Source of the DNA: Rhabdornis inornatus
Lineage: Eukaryota > Chordata > Aves > Passeriformes > Rhabdornithidae
DNA length: 64,000 nucleotides
Direction: 5' to 3'
NCBI GenBank assembly: GCA_013397075.1
Contig: VWZS01002401.1
Coordinates: 1 to 64,000 of the forward strand
Position numbers and translations under genes: made by a program. The notes under the pieces were generated by a model. The model did not search any database and was not told the origin of the DNA. It worked only from the letters and a program-made list of their open reading frames with translations. This document shows positions 1-13,420 of the stretch, piece after piece; the stretch's first letter is position 1, and every line of letters begins with the position of its first letter.

Positions 1-1
1 C

Positions 2-124
2 TTTGCCTTTGTTTCATGCGTTCTTTGCCTGTTTCCAACACTCATTCCTGTCTTTGATGTCGCGAACCCCCTGGGAGGCCCCTGCAGCTGCCGCCCCTTT
101 GTGGCCATGGCACAGGAGGTGTAG
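2..124 (+). other. Short open frame cut by the left edge, CpG-containing
   Basis: A frame is open from the first complete codon at base 2 to a TAG at 122-124, about 40 codons with a Pro/Cys-rich end. The first 300 bases keep several CpG dinucleotides (near 19, 60, 91, 167, 191 and 271), unlike the CpG-poor DNA that follows. It could be the end of an exon, part of a retroelement, or chance. I do not recognise the peptide, and no poly(A) signal follows closely. Confidence 0.15.
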
Positions 125-810
125 GATCTGATGATGTTGCTCTGGGATTGTAATGGGACTTGTGTGCCGCTCTACTCTTGGATGTGGCTAGCGTTGTGAT
201 GAAAATGGTGGAGCTGATGAAGCAAGGGCACCCACTCTGCTCTGGCTCAGCCAGGTCCTCAGGAAGCCTTCGTCTCTTTGAGGGGCTGACTGACACTAAG
301 GTCACTGCTGCACTTGAATTTATCTTCGTAGGAAATCTACTTTCTTCCTTAATTGAAAGTGAGAAAAAAAAGGAAGTTCTATGTAATTATTGCAGCTGCC
401 TCATTTTCTATATAGTTTTAGATCTAGAATGTCACCTCTTCATCACTGCTCTGGAGACACAGGGCAATGCTTACCTAGTCCCCAGGAAAGTTACAATGGC
501 TTCTTTTCAGCTCTAAACTTAAATGAAATGCTGCATTGTTTTTTGCAACCAAGCACATACTGGATGTGGCTGAAGTAGTTCTTTAGTGCATATTGCCTAA
601 CACCCCTTGTCTTAAATGTTGCATCAATAACTTTTAAACTAAGGAAAAAGAAATGTAAAAGGAAAAGAAAATGGTGATTAATTATTTTAGAATTACTTTT
701 AAAAGAAATCCTCATGCTGGCACGAACATCTTGGAAAAGTTGTGAGTACTGTTTCCCAGTTTTAAAATTATTGAGTCACTCTGAAGACAGCAGTTATTGA
801 AGTAATGTCA

Positions 811-980
811 TGACAGGAACAGGTTGCCCAGAGAAGCTGTGAATACTCTATCTCTGGAAATGTTCAAGTTCAGTCAGGACAGGGCACTGAGAAACCTAGT
901 CTAATATAAGCTGACCCTGTCTATGCCAGGCACTTGGAACAACATGATCTTCCAACCCAAATCGTACCAAGATTCTACAA
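811..980 (+). repeat. CR1 LINE 3' fragment
   Basis: The segment matches the conserved avian CR1 3' end as I know it: the CAGGTTGCCCAGAGAAGCTG block at 820-839, then a decayed GGAA..GTTCAAG block, and 'TTGGAAC..ATGATCTTCCAACCC' near the end. It is heavily mutated, so it is old. No coding capacity remains. Orientation follows from the block order. Confidence 0.8.
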
Positions 981-1132
981 AGCTCTGGGCCTGGTGAACG
1001 CAGCAAGTAGAAACATACCTGTTGCATCCTGCCTCTAAGGGGGTAGTGAAGGCATGTGTTATCTACATACATGAGCAGCTGAGCTTGCTGCCACAACAAC
1101 CATATTGATGCCAGAATGATTTTTGCTTTCAT

Positions 1133-1200
1133 ATTTTATATTTTTATATATATAATTATTTTAAAACATATTTTATATATTTTGCTTCATATATATTCAT
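1133..1200. repeat. AT-rich low-complexity tract
   Basis: This stretch is almost pure A/T with alternating TATATA runs, a typical simple-sequence tract. It carries no unit regular enough to call a true microsatellite. Confidence 0.7.
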
Positions 1201-1229
1201 AGCTCTATTGTTGTGTAGTTATACAGTTC

Positions 1230-1650
1230 CTAGCTAGCCCTAGTACTTCTCCCTACCCTGATGGGTAGAAAGACAAAACACATTCCAGAGGCTCCAAGCT
1301 GGGGCGTCCAAGGTCCCTATCCTATCTTGGTTCTTTCTGGGAGCCTAGGTTGAAACCAGCTCTTCAAGAAATGTTTCACGAGCAAAGTTTAGTTGCTGTG
1401 TAAATGGAGGCTACAGTAAAAGGTGGAACCAAAAGTGGGAATTACTTCACTATTTATGTCTCTAATTGGGGATTGTTGCCAATTATGCTAATTTTCTAAA
1501 CATAAAACTGTATTTATCCCATGCGGGGGTAGGCATTTTCCATATCTGCCCCTTGAAGGCTCCCAATAAAGACCAGCTTTTATATTACCTCCTACGGGAA
1601 TGTTGTCTCTAAAGTGTGTTGTTTTATTTCTAGGTCTTTAAGGTATCAAT
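1230..1650 (+). mobile_element. Possible decayed LTR (boundaries uncertain)
   Basis: The end of the segment looks like an LTR R-U5 region. An AATAAAGACC motif at about 1565-1574 is followed by a T-rich stretch ending near TTTCTAGGTCTTTAAGG, and a 'GTATTTATCC' TATA-like motif lies about 55 bases upstream. I could not find a convincing TG..CA pair with target duplication, so the ends are approximate. An alternative is chance resemblance in AT-rich DNA. Confidence 0.3.
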
Positions 1651-4600
1651 ATTTAGTCTACATCCAGAGGCTCAGCAGGGCCTGTAACTGAGTAATAGTA
1701 TTCAGACTGAGTAATAAAGGACAGCAACATTCCTGGTTGTGCCTGGTTTGTCCCCTCTGTTGGCACAAGTACACCTTACATTTGAGTGCTTTACCATCTG
1801 TGTGCTATGCTGATGGATGATGGAGCCCAACACTGAGCATCCAGTGCTGCTACCAAACTGGAATAGACTTGTCCAGACTCTCTGCATTCCAAAGATTTTC
1901 ATTTAGAGCTCATAGCATATGCTACTTCTGGACCCCCGAGTCTCCTAAGGTCTGCTGTTGAGCACAGGGCTATGTCCAAGCAGCGTGGATGCACTTTGAA
2001 TCTACAGAACAGCTTTGGGCTGGAACACAGGCTCAGGATGTACTCAAATATAAATCCCACCAGACTGCAGAAGCATAAATGAACTCTTCAATAGTATGTG
2101 AAGGAAAAACAATCAATCTGAATGTTCAGCAGCTGTTCACGGAATCGAATATCCAGAGAGGGCCTGAAGTACAACATCTGAGAAGATTTTGTGAGGAAAG
2201 CACAACATCTACTTGCAAATGCCAGCAAAGCATTCCCATCCATTTGATTATATCTGATACTCTAGAAATGTTTCAAGTCGGATGCTCACAGAAGTGGTTC
2301 TACTTTTTGTAAGAACAAGAAAAATAATCTGTGTTATTTTTTTCTGTGTTGTACCAAATAATTTTAAAACGGTGTAGCACTTTTTCATGCTTAATCCTGT
2401 CTGAATTTTGCTATGCCTTGATTTGTTTTAGCAAAATTAGCTTTGTGATAATACTGAGTATTTTTTTTGTTTTGTTTTGTAAAACCAATTTTAATGTACT
2501 CATTTTCTTCAGAGCCTTGTAAAATGAATTACTGAACAAATTGTATCTCTCACCCGGTATCTGATCTAGTTTGGAGCTGTCCATGGTATGGGAGTAAGTG
2601 AAGTGACCTGCTTGAGAGATAGCTTCTCATTAGCTGGTTATGAGGGAAAGGAGCCTCCCCAGGGAGTACGAAGAGTCTTGGAAGGGCATGTCTCTTGGTT
2701 TGATGATTCCACTTGCACTACTCTTATCCCTAAGGCACACCAAGATTGTAAGTGGCACACCCTATTTTTCAGAGTGCCACAGGAAACTTTCACAGCTGCA
2801 GTCTAATATTGGACCTCAATACTTTCCTCTGGATATTCTGGAATAATGCCTGATTTCTCCTGGTACATGGAAGGAACAGCACATTATGTACAGCTTCTTC
2901 ATGCCCAGAATGCTCCCAAAAAGCTTAGAGGATAGTTTGACAAAAACTACATGGAACTAGTCTATTTTTTAACATGGGAAATTAGCACTCAAGTTCATAT
3001 ATAGCTGTCTGATGTCATGTGATTTGTCTTTGTTACTAACACTGTCTTGTCAACAAATATCATAAGGCATACAGATAAGGAGCCATGCAGACCACCGGAA
3101 TTAGAATTAGACAACAAATGTAATAGAAAAACCCTAAATCCCTTTTATAAATACAGGAGAACCACCAGACTGAGTTCAGGCAATAAGCCAATGTCTCAGC
3201 AGCAGAATTCAAATGGTGAGAACAAGTCTCAAAGGCTCTCACTGATATCTTCCCTTATTCACCCACGAAGTACCAGGGTGTACTCTCAGCTCAGGGTTGG
3301 TACTAAGGACAACCTCCTGCCCAGCCTCCTGGAGGGACTTCAGTACACTATCCCAAAAACGTAACCAACCAGTCTTCATGATGTGTGAACCTTCCTCCTT
3401 GGGAGCAGGAGTAAACCTGCTGCATGAGTAGAACTACAAAGGCACATTGCAAGATGTCAGGAAGACAATGGTAGCATGACACAGCCCATTACAGAAGTCA
3501 TCGCTAGTAAACACCAAAACCATAGGTGAACAAGGACCCCAGCCTACGAAACAGATAGACAACTGAGTAGCTGGAAAAGAGGCCTAAGCACAGCAGCCAT
3601 TGTGGCCAGAGGCAGGTGTAGAACAGCAGCTCAGAGACAGCAGCTGAGTGACTGTCATACTCAGGGAGCTGCAAGTGCCAACCATACCTGAATGCTGCTG
3701 CCAAGGGACAGACAACTAACACATGGACAGAGACACAGCAAGCTAGCATACAAGACTCCTAGCCATCAAGTGATCAAAACAAAACAAAGAAGCCCCACTG
3801 ACCAAAAATCCCCAAACCAAGCCCAAAAATAAACACTGAAGTAAGAGAAGCTGTGGAGTCTGTGTTTCATACTTACAGGCAGGCTAAATAATGATGGCAT
3901 GCCAGGGCCTATTGTCTATTATCACCTACTCTATTGTAAAGGACACATCTCAGAGAAAGGGAAGATCCCAGGCCATGATGAGGGGACTTGGCATTCTTGG
4001 GCAGATGGCAATGTAGATGCAACTAGAGAGGACAAATGAAAAACCTCCCAAAGAATGCAGTGCTGAGAAAATCCTTCACCAAATTTGAAAATACAGATGA
4101 GAATCTGGATGTTTGCTTCAAATGCCAGTATGCTTGAAGGACAACGGAGGCAGTGAGGACTCAGTGGTCCAGCAACAGACTAAGCCTTTGTAATCCCTTG
4201 CAACAGAACCCTCTGGGTAAAGTAGCTGAGCAAATACTAGGAAAAAGAAGGCAACTGTGCTTGTTTAAAACAAAGAGGTTGCAACAAGAGTGGAATTAGG
4301 AGGGACTAGCAGAGTAACAAAGGGTTTGGAATAGACACCATGAAATCCATCTGCTGCCATTAGGTTTGACTGTTAGCTGTTGACTAATTTATAAAAAGCT
4401 CCATCATTAAGTAGTTAGTTTAGATTTAGATACATGCAGTCCTCTCAGTTTATTATCTAATGTGAAATACTCAGATGAGTAGACACAAACAGAAATGTTA
4501 TGTTCCCTACAGCTCACAAAATCAAATGCCTTTCAGTTCCAACTTTAATTTATAGTCTTTCTTCCAGGTGGTGGCAAGGCACGTATCCAAAATACAGTAC

Positions 4601-7600
4601 GGCTTGCACCAGATGTTGGCACTCATGCAAGCCTAATTTTGGCAAGCAGGGGAAGAGTCAGGGCATTGAGATGCTGTGGCAGCCAATCTGGTGCTGGCTT
4701 GTTGCCTTGAGAGCATGACAGAATTTCATGTGTGTGTGTCAGCTCCAGACACTTCTCCCAGTTATTTTATGTTCTTTAAAGCAAAGCAAGTCTCCAGCTG
4801 TTATAGTGTGGAGAAGCAAACTTTAAGCAACGAAATGAGTGTATCTGATACAGAAATGTGTAGAAATACTTGAACTTGCAGAGTCTGAAACTATCTCTGC
4901 ATATCAATGCATTGTGCTCTTCAGCCTGATTCATTTGGGCAGCAATTTAGATGACAATGATGACGTTTTAATTACAAGTATTTCTAATTTTGGCTTTTAT
5001 TGAATGAAGTGTTGAGTCAAGATAGAACTTGAACATGTTTACGACAAAATTGACTTAAACAATACTACAAACTCCAAATTGTTAGCCTATCAAAAACCCA
5101 CATGAAATGATGCTCAAGTAGTGCTGATGTTTGAATCAGCAGCATCACGAAAAAGTAGCTACAGATTATAAACTGAAGCGAGCAAACTCAATTGCTAAAC
5201 ACAGATCATGTGCTGCTTTATTATTTGGCTATGCCCTCTTGAGTATCCTGGATTGAATAGAGAAACTTCAATTCAGCTGTGGCTGACATGAAGCTAAATA
5301 GTATTGCACTGCTATAAAAAGCAGGTGAAAAAACAAGCAAAGTATCATAAAATGAAGAGCTGAACAACATTTCTCTAATTCAGAGCTGAGAGAATGGAGG
5401 GTAAGAAATGACAGACTATCTGCTGCACATGTAAGGGGTAGGGAATTAAATAAAGGCATTATATGGACATATGGCAAGGGCAGTTACAAGGCATGCCTGA
5501 AGCCTGGGTAAGCATTCAGGTGGTAACATGGCAGGAGGACATGATTTGTTGGTCTCTCAAATTTTGGTGCTGTAATACTCACTGAAACTTTGTTAAGTTC
5601 ACTGGTAGCTATGCCTTAATTTAATTTTAGTTTAATATAACTCTAATTTCAATAGGATTATAAGGGGATTGGCTCTCAAGAAAAAAATATGGAGAGGAAA
5701 TAAGATTCTTCTGAGAGAAATCTTCATCTAATGTGTCCTAGTTAGCAGAAGAGACACACACCCTCTTTCAGATATGCTAAAAAGCCTTATCCCGGGGCAA
5801 CATGGCAATGATTCAGGAACGCAGACAAATCTTTTCATATCACTGGATATTCCTTGCATTTTAATCACTCGATAGAGAAGACAGCCAGGAGTCTGAACCC
5901 AGGAGGAGGCAAAGTGTGGGGTGGGACTTTATTTGGCTCACCAGCCATGGATTAGTTAACTGAGGTGAAAAAAGATTCCAATAAGAGATCCTGTGATGCT
6001 ACAAACACTAGTTCTATTTCCAGGTACATCAGAATTTAGCCTCAAATTAAGTCAGCAGTATGGCTCCACAGTTACCCTGGTCTAATTTGGTGAATCATTG
6101 GCTTTGTTACCAGGGAAACTGGCTGCTAGGAAAGGGTTGAGGTTTAGGATGAATATTCTCTGTTGTGGACAAGACAAGAAATATGTAATACTGGAATAGT
6201 GTGCATCAGTTGACAGTGGCCGGTATTTTCTTCTTTGAAAACCTGCCCCCCTGAATTCAACTCCCTCTTTGATGATGATCAAGATGATGACATGAACTCT
6301 TTAGCTAAAAGCCACCTATGACAACTGTTGTACAAGCAAATGTACACAACTTTACAAATGACCTTAAAAATCACCAGCACCAGACATTGCAGTGTTTTAT
6401 CTGCAGTGAGCACTACTGCTGGATGCTTGAGCTGTCTTAGTTACCAATTCTAAGATCAGTTTTGAGTACATCACATAATTGTTTATCCAGCATATTTGAC
6501 ATCGAGTAATAGATCTCCATGCATTTATCTGTCTTTTTCTTAAGATTTTAAATTAAGGCACCTAAGGAATTCATTTAAGCAGAAATTTGTCCACAGAAAC
6601 CCTACTGAAGATGTCTCTCATGGCAACAATTTCAAATGAGATGGTGGTGGCAGGCTGAGACCAGCATACATTCTTTTCATATCTTCCTCTGCTTTTTCAC
6701 TGTTGACCACTCTCTGAGAGGCACACGAATACCTTGTCTATACCTTTACCTTGTGTACAACACATAAAGCCAGATCACCCAAAACACCTGACCTGAACAG
6801 TCTTGCTCCACAGAGGTAATGAAAGCCCATCTGAACCGGTGAGAGCTAGAAAAATCAGAAAAATCAGAAGCTTAAAGATAAGTGCATTAATAACCTCTAA
6901 GTAAACACTAAAGATATTTTAAATCCATATCAGGGATATAGGCACTACTTTTAGTAATGTAACTATAAGAGCAAGGATTTTGAAAGGAGTCTGATGGATT
7001 TGGGAATCCCTTATATCTGTTTTTTTAAGTCACCAAGAGCATTTAAACACATTAATGTTCACAGCTGATATATAAAGTCATATTTGTTAAACTTGTTTCT
7101 ATTTTATGCTTGTGAACTGCATGTGCATAGAACAAAAACAGTTTTGAAAGTCTGCAATTTCAAAAAGGAGTCTACAAAACACAGAGGTCCATTAAAGTGT
7201 TTAGCATCTCTAAACAAGAAAGACAAATACCCCCCTATAAAAAATTTCATCCTCTAAACTTAAGAGAAAACAGGAAAGGGCAAAAATCCATGCCTGCATA
7301 CTGGATTCAGGGGTACATCTGTAAGAGTGTGTGCATGGTATGTGCACCCTGTGAAGCACCTACTTAATGTAATTAGATGGATCTCTGCGCTAGCAAATTA
7401 TTCCTACCTGTGAAAATTACAGAAGCCTTTGATCCACGATTCCAAGCAAAGGGGAAACAAGCTTATTACCTACTCAGGCATTTCCCACACTGTCCTATGC
7501 TTTCCACAAGGGCCCCAATGAGATCAGCCCTTTGCAAAGGGAATATACCTAGGCTGCAGGAGATGAAGAACATTCCTCAGAAGGCAGTTTATCAACAGAT

Positions 7601-10600
7601 GGCTTGTGGGGCTTGAAGCCTTTGCAAAAGGAACAAACATTTCCTTGTGATATATTTCCTCATGAATCTGTCAAGAACTGGTCTCCCCAAATCCCCTGGG
7701 AATGAGTTCTCTCAGGTAAAAAATCCAGGCCTTCAATTTTCGTCCTTACTGGACCAATAGTCATGTCTAGAGCTGTTAATTCTTATGTTCAAAAATGTCC
7801 GATTTCTTTGAAAACATGAATATGCCACAGCGCTACATAACAAAAGATCCTCTGTCCCAAGATCCAAATGCCAAAAGTGGATGCTCAGGAAGGACTTCAA
7901 AACGAGGAAATGACACTGTATTTCATGGACTTTCACTATTTCCACAGCAACAGATCATCTCTGCACACATATAGAAACCCTTGGTGGATTTCTCTTCCCT
8001 GAAAATGCCCCGCTTCCTATTGTTCCCACGTGAAGTTTTAGCATCCTCAAAGCAATAAGCCTGCCAGCTACCATCTGACAGCACCAATATAGGCATAAAA
8101 GAATTTATACTGACACTGCTAGTGAAAGGGATTGACAAATAGCAGCTCTTCAGCAGCTGAAACAAGAACATGAAAAGAGGTTGATTTAAATAGATTTCTA
8201 TCACATGCAATTGAAGGAAATCAAGGGTTCTGAACAACAAGAATGACTCTTTTAAAGCAACAATTAGAAGTCAGGCTCAGCTTTAGCGGTCTAAAAGTTA
8301 CATGCCTAATCTAAATCATTATCATTTCTTTATGCTGTATCTATAGATAGGAATACATAGCAAGACAACTTGCTCCTGATGACAAGTTAAATCCTCCCTA
8401 TGATAGCTGTTTTCTGGGAGTGCCTAGAAAATTAACAAGAGCATATCTGTTCTCTTTTACTATTTGTTTCATTCATTGAAAAAAAGAAAACCTTGATTAC
8501 CTAAAATAATTCCAAAATTCCTAAAATATATGAGAAAATAACAGACTTGTATCCTACTAAAACATTCCTTAAAATAATGCTCAAAAAACTATAGGATAAA
8601 CCACTGGTTTATCAGAAGGATAAAGTTCAGACAAAACCAAAATAATTATAATTTATATTGTTGCTAAAAGAAATGTCTGACATCAGGAGTTTTTCTTTGA
8701 AGGGAAGATTACCCTTGGTTACTAAAGCAGAAATTTTATCACTAGAAGCCCACTGCTGGAGTAATGTTTATAATACCTTCACACCTAAATGGGTTCCCTT
8801 GAGTAATGCTAGAGAACAGCTGGCTTCCCAGAACTACAATATCATCTTCTACCATTTAATTAGGCCCCTGAACTTGGTGGAACATTCAGGAGAGGTTGTC
8901 CAGGTGCTGCTTATTGGCATTCTAGGATCTACATATTTATACATTATTTATAGCATAAATTTTTATTTATAGCGTTGGGTTTTCCTACATAGCTTTTTAT
9001 TTCTAATTACTATCTTCTCCTTGATAGATATTTGAAACTCTTATTACAGCAATTTTGCAACAAGCCACATTACAGCTGAGTGTAAATCATCACACAAAAT
9101 CAGAATCTTGGTTACTTCACACTAGAATAAAAGAAATAATTTTGCTCAACAGTTAGGCTAACGTTATAATTCTCAGCACTTCAGGTTTTTTTCCATCTTT
9201 CAAAACTATGAAAATATGTCTGAAAATATATATTTTCTTTGATATACAGGGTAATTTCACCAGACAGTGAGAAATGTCCAAAGGATACAACATACAGGTC
9301 ACCTCAATACAAGGGAGGCTCAAGGTCCTTTTGCTTTGTTTGTATTCACCAAAGAAATTTTAAGATAAATGTATACCTTAAAAATTTGCCTTATGCTCTC
9401 TATGCACTCACATTTGTAGCAACACAATTGTTGTCATGCACATCTTAAAAAACACTTAGCTGATGAACACAAAAGTACAGAACCTCGGGTGATAGTCTGT
9501 TTTTCTGTTATTAAACAATGTTTATGCAGAAAATGGAGACTACCGTAGGTGACAGCAGGAAAGCCACCACACTTGGAAATTAAATAAATGTTGTGATATC
9601 CTGTACACTTACCATTAGATATAAACACCAATTTTTATGCCTGTATGGAAAAAACCCACCTACATTCATCACAGCAGTGGGTGCGGTTCAATTTGCAGTT
9701 ACAAAATTTTAAATTAGGATTTACTTTTCTAAAGCCAGAGTAATTCTGCTGACAAAGTGACCTGAAAGAGGAGTTCAGCTGATTTCTCAACAGGTCTGCA
9801 TGCCATAGGTCAGATTCATTGTGGGCATGCCAGTTATCTCCCAGGTGCCAAGCAGGAGCAAAGAAATCAGTCAACCTACTGGAGTTATGGAGATGTGGCA
9901 CACCCTGGGTGAAGATGGCATGACTGTGTGAGCCAGATGTCCCTCCTCCAGGTGACTGGGTCACCCAGCTCCATGACCTCAGGCCCTCATGTCTCCTTCC
10001 AGGTTAGGAAGCTTTATTTATACAAGATAGTTACTGCACCACTGTGGCTGGACATCGTCTCCCTCAACCTGGCCAGTAATGTGCACCAAGCTCTACTAAG
10101 CTCTTTTCTAGGATCATACAAGAGATTTTTGCAATACTAATCAGGTTTCCAGGCCATCTGTACTTTTGCAGGAATGAGTTGCTAAGATATTTTTATAGCG
10201 TTTATATAACAATAAACAAGTGCTGAACTCTAACTGACAGACTGTTCAAGGTTTCTGTCTGCACTTTCAGTGCCCACACCAGATCACATTCCTCTTTCTC
10301 ACTCATCTTTTACACTTTGGATTCACCACTTCTAGTCTCTTTCCCCACAAACTCACTAGAATCTCTTTTTTGATCCAAAACAGAGTTGCAAAGAGAATTA
10401 CTTACTCCATCTATCAGCAAATCCCCATACCACTTCTTTTCTATGTTGGTGCTTTTTCTTCTGAAACTAATGGGACTATTAGCTGAAGATAGATTTCATC
10501 ATTTCTTTGCCCCAGAAATTACATTTTAAATTTAAAGTTATGTTTTAAAAATTAAGTCAGATGTCCACCTCGCTACCACTCATACTTTCTAAGGAAGTGA
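1650..10600. other. AT-rich intergenic or intronic DNA, no gene seen
   Basis: About 9 kb without a supportable gene. Open frames here are 60-109 codons, lie in all frames, overlap on opposite strands and match no family I recognise. No confident interspersed repeat was identified. Small direct duplications occur, such as AAAAATCAG twice near 6850-6868. Confidence 0.6.
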
Positions 10601-10610
10601 GAGTGTACCT

Positions 10611-11025
10611 CAAATGCTGCAACCAGCTCTGGGGTTCCAGCACAGGAATAATGTGGACCTGTTGGAGTGAGTCGAGAGGAGGTCACCACAACCATCAGAA
10701 AGATGAAGCACCTCTCCTACAAGGAAAGGCTGAGAGAATTGGGTTTGTTCAGCCAGGAGAAATCACACTGGGATGACCTCACTGGGGCCTTCCAGAACAT
10801 GAAGGGAGCCTTCAAGAAAGATGGAGAGAGACTTTTTACAAGGGTAGTGACAGGACAAGAAGGAATCAATTCAGACTAAAAGACAGCAGGTTTAATTTAC
10901 ATATTAAGAATTAGAAAGCAATACTTAACTCTGAGAGTAATGAGGCACTAAAACAGGTAGTCCAGAGAAGTTGTGGATGCCCCATCCCTGGAAGTGTTCA
11001 AGACCAGGCTGGATACTCACTAGGG
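10611..11025 (+). repeat. CR1 LINE fragment, RT C-terminus to 3' region
   Basis: Translation of about 10690-10870 gives a CR1-like reverse-transcriptase C-terminal peptide (HLSYKERLRELGLFSQEK). It is followed by the non-coding 3' block GTTGTGGATGCCCCATCCCT and GGAAGTGTTCAAGACCAGGCTGG. The fragment is truncated at both ends and its frame is broken. A piece near 11195-11228 (CTTCTATGATTCC) may be its displaced 3' terminus. Confidence 0.88.
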
Positions 11026-12109
11026 ATATATGATTTGGCATTATATATTGTTACATTATGAAAATCACTTAAGAATCATGATGATGACAAAGAAAACACA
11101 CTAAGCTTTGGAAAAAGAAATATCTGTAATTACAGAAATATCTGTAATGATCTTAGTTATAAACCATTTAAGATATATCACTACCTATACAGGTACTAAG
11201 CAAGTACCACCTTCTATGATTCCATCAAACAGATATCAGGATCAGGTTTCTTTCTACTAAGACGTTTAATGTAAGCGTCCTTATGATCTTAGCATATAAA
11301 CTGCATGCGACCCTTGTGGAAATCAAACACATATGCACAAGAGGTGTTCAAGAATAGTGTCTGTTTACAGTACAAAATAAATTCAGTTAAATCTTAAAGC
11401 TTAAAAGCATGTGAAGTCACTCAAGAAGAATTAATTTATCCTATATTTTTCAAAAAGTGCACAATTTTTGATTAAAAGAAATGAAAATCAAGAGCTTTAT
11501 AAGAAAACTGAATTTTGATTTAAAAAAATATTTTATATGAGAGACAACTGGGCAATTACATCTCCATTTTCAAGAAAACAGGCTCCCTAATTTTCTGTTT
11601 TGCTTACCCACGAAAAATGACAGATCCTAACCACAATGAATCACAGAGATGTAGTCTAGATATCACAGGAAAAGAAACAATCTTATCTCTATCGACCAGA
11701 CGCACATTTTTTAAGGTGTAATAACAACCATGCATATAAATTATTACTTTCTCTTATTCATCACACCCAACATCATGAAGAACATCAGAGATGTTCTTAT
11801 ACTACATTTCTATTTTCAGGCACCAGAGGAATGAAGCCTTTGAGCAATGCCTATCGTATCTGGAAAGGTGGGGCAAAAATGATTCTTCCAAACTGAAAAT
11901 CAGAAAGCCAGCTGGTTTTAAAATTTAGCATCTTAGATTTAAAAATGTTAAATAAGCTGCTAAGAAATTTACTACATGTGATGTGACTAGTACCTGGTTT
12001 AGAAGCTGTTCACATACATTTCTGTGACAATATTAATGATCCCAGTTGTGTCAGAAGTGTGCAGTTATATGGCTTCAGCCTCGAATTGATTAATTCCTTT
12101 AGTTAAATA

Positions 12110-12115
12110 GAACCC
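12110..12115. repeat. Target-site duplication GAACCC, left copy
   Basis: This is identical to 12468-12473 and directly abuts the LTR start TGTCGC at 12116. Confidence 0.6.
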
Positions 12116-12467
12116 TGTCGCTATAGAGGCGGGAGCAACATACAAATAAACACACGACATCTCAGAAGGCAAATATCCCATTTACTACAACAGTTGACTG
12201 TCTTTTATACACTCTACAAAGTTTACACTTCATCCATTGGTTACAATAGATCAACATAACATTGATTGGTGTAAAGCCATCTACGCTTCTGTTTTCCACA
12301 AAACTTTCCTAAAAATACTTTTCCCAGCTCAGGTTTCTTCTTGCTGATCTTCTTCTTCTTCTCTTCTTGGTCTCCAGGCCAACGGCCTTGATCAGAGAAT
12401 ACTTCTCAAAAAAAACCTCATTCATTAACCCTCTCTAGCCCACAGACTAGCTGTGGGTCCTACTGTA
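12116..12467 (-). mobile_element. Solo LTR, ERVK/alpharetrovirus-like, 6-bp flanking repeats
   Basis: Read on the minus strand, the element has two CCAAT boxes, a TATAAAAG box (plus coordinates 12202-12209) and an end of ...TATAGCGACA. The same TAGCGACA end occurs in the LTR at 35201-35574. The sequence GAACCC lies on both sides (12110-12115 and 12468-12473), a 6-bp duplication as made by alpha- and betaretroviral integrases. The outer CA on the plus strand (5' TG of the LTR) reads TA, one substitution from consensus. Length is 352 bp. No internal genes adjoin it, so it is a recombined solo LTR. The family name is inferred from duplication size and layout. Confidence 0.65.
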
Positions 12468-12473
12468 GAACCC
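12468..12473. repeat. Target-site duplication GAACCC, right copy
   Basis: This is identical to 12110-12115. The matching context extends two bases outward (TAGAACCC on both sides), so the exact boundary is slightly ambiguous. Confidence 0.6.
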
Positions 12474-12768
12474 CATACTGTTACCTTAGGAAACAGTAGA
12501 AGTCAACACTAAACGATCAATTTTATCCGTAATTCTGAAAGTACCAGCCAGGATTAAACTGTAATCATGACTTGTTATTAGATCAGTATATGTCTGACTA
12601 ATGCTTGGCTGCAGGAAGATTTATCACAAGTTCAGTTACATCTAATGCTTTCCCACTTATATTGCTCCCTGCAGAGCTAATCGGATCTCAATAGAAGTTT
12701 ATGGGAAATTCAGCTACTAAAGTGACAGATACACAAGTCTTGTCTGTCCCTTCTTTCTAACATGTATT

Positions 12769-13209
12769 TGTGGGAAGGGATGGGATGGAGCTGAGCTGCG
12801 GGCTGTGGGAGGCATGGCAGCACAGAGCAGCACATGACAGCATAGAGAAACACATGGGAGCACAAAGGAGCACATGGCAGTACAAAGGAGCACATGGCAG
12901 CACAAGCAGCACAGAGCAGCACAGAGCCGCTTGTCTCCGCCTGACTTTGGCAGGAGAAGGTGTCACAGGCAGAGCCCTATGGCAGAGGAGCCTGCCAGAA
13001 GCTGACAGACACGTGAATTACACCTGATCACCCCACAGAAGGACATTAAGAAAGCGTGTTGCTGACATGGCAACGTGAGATAGGTCATGGAGTGGGAATC
13101 ACTACATAAGGAAATACTGTGCCTTGAAAAAATGTATAAAACCAGCTCATTTCTTTGGATAAATGATTCTGATTCCCTGCCAGTCTGGGTCTGTGTCTCA
13201 GTTATTACA
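12769..13209 (+). mobile_element. Solo LTR, alpharetrovirus-like, with minisatellite in U3
   Basis: A TATAAAA box at 13135-13141 is followed 17 bases later by GATAAA at 13158-13163, a near poly(A) signal. The closing TCTGGGTCTGTGTCTCAG is a form I associate with avian ERVK LTR ends. The poly(A) signal lying just behind the TATA box resembles the avian leukosis-type LTR layout. Ends are TGTGGG and TTACA. Flanks TGTATT (12763-12768) and GGTATT (13210-13215) match at 5 of 6 bases, as expected for an aged 6-bp duplication. Length is 441 bp. No internal genes adjoin it. Confidence 0.65.
12811..12927 (+). repeat. 20-bp minisatellite (about 5.8 units)
   Basis: Units in 20-base register begin at 12811, 12831, 12851, 12871 and 12891, with a consensus near CACATGGCAGCACAAAGGAG. 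A partial unit follows. The array lies in the U3 part of the surrounding LTR. It creates spurious overlapping frames on both strands that should not be taken as genes. Confidence 0.85.
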
Positions 13210-13420
13210 GGTATTTTTCTCCTTTTCTTTGCTTTACCTCAAAACAGTCTTCTTTTATTCTAGGTTTACTTTTGCACTGGTTCTGGCTTGTATAAATTAT
13301 CTCTTTGTTCCTCCTCTCTCTAACTTTTTCTCAATCATTTTTTCAGTTTCTAATCTAGCTAGCTCATTGTAGCACAAAGTTGAGGCAGATCGTAGCTACA
13401 TGTACCAGAGAATATTATCT

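Noticed and set aside
5880..5960. AATAAAG on the minus strand followed by a CCTCCTCC-rich stretch, LTR-like
   Set aside because: No promoter, termini or target duplication could be found; a lone AATAAA is common in AT-rich DNA.
12710..13027. Cys/Leu-rich frames on both strands
   Set aside because: These are translations of the 20-bp minisatellite inside the LTR.
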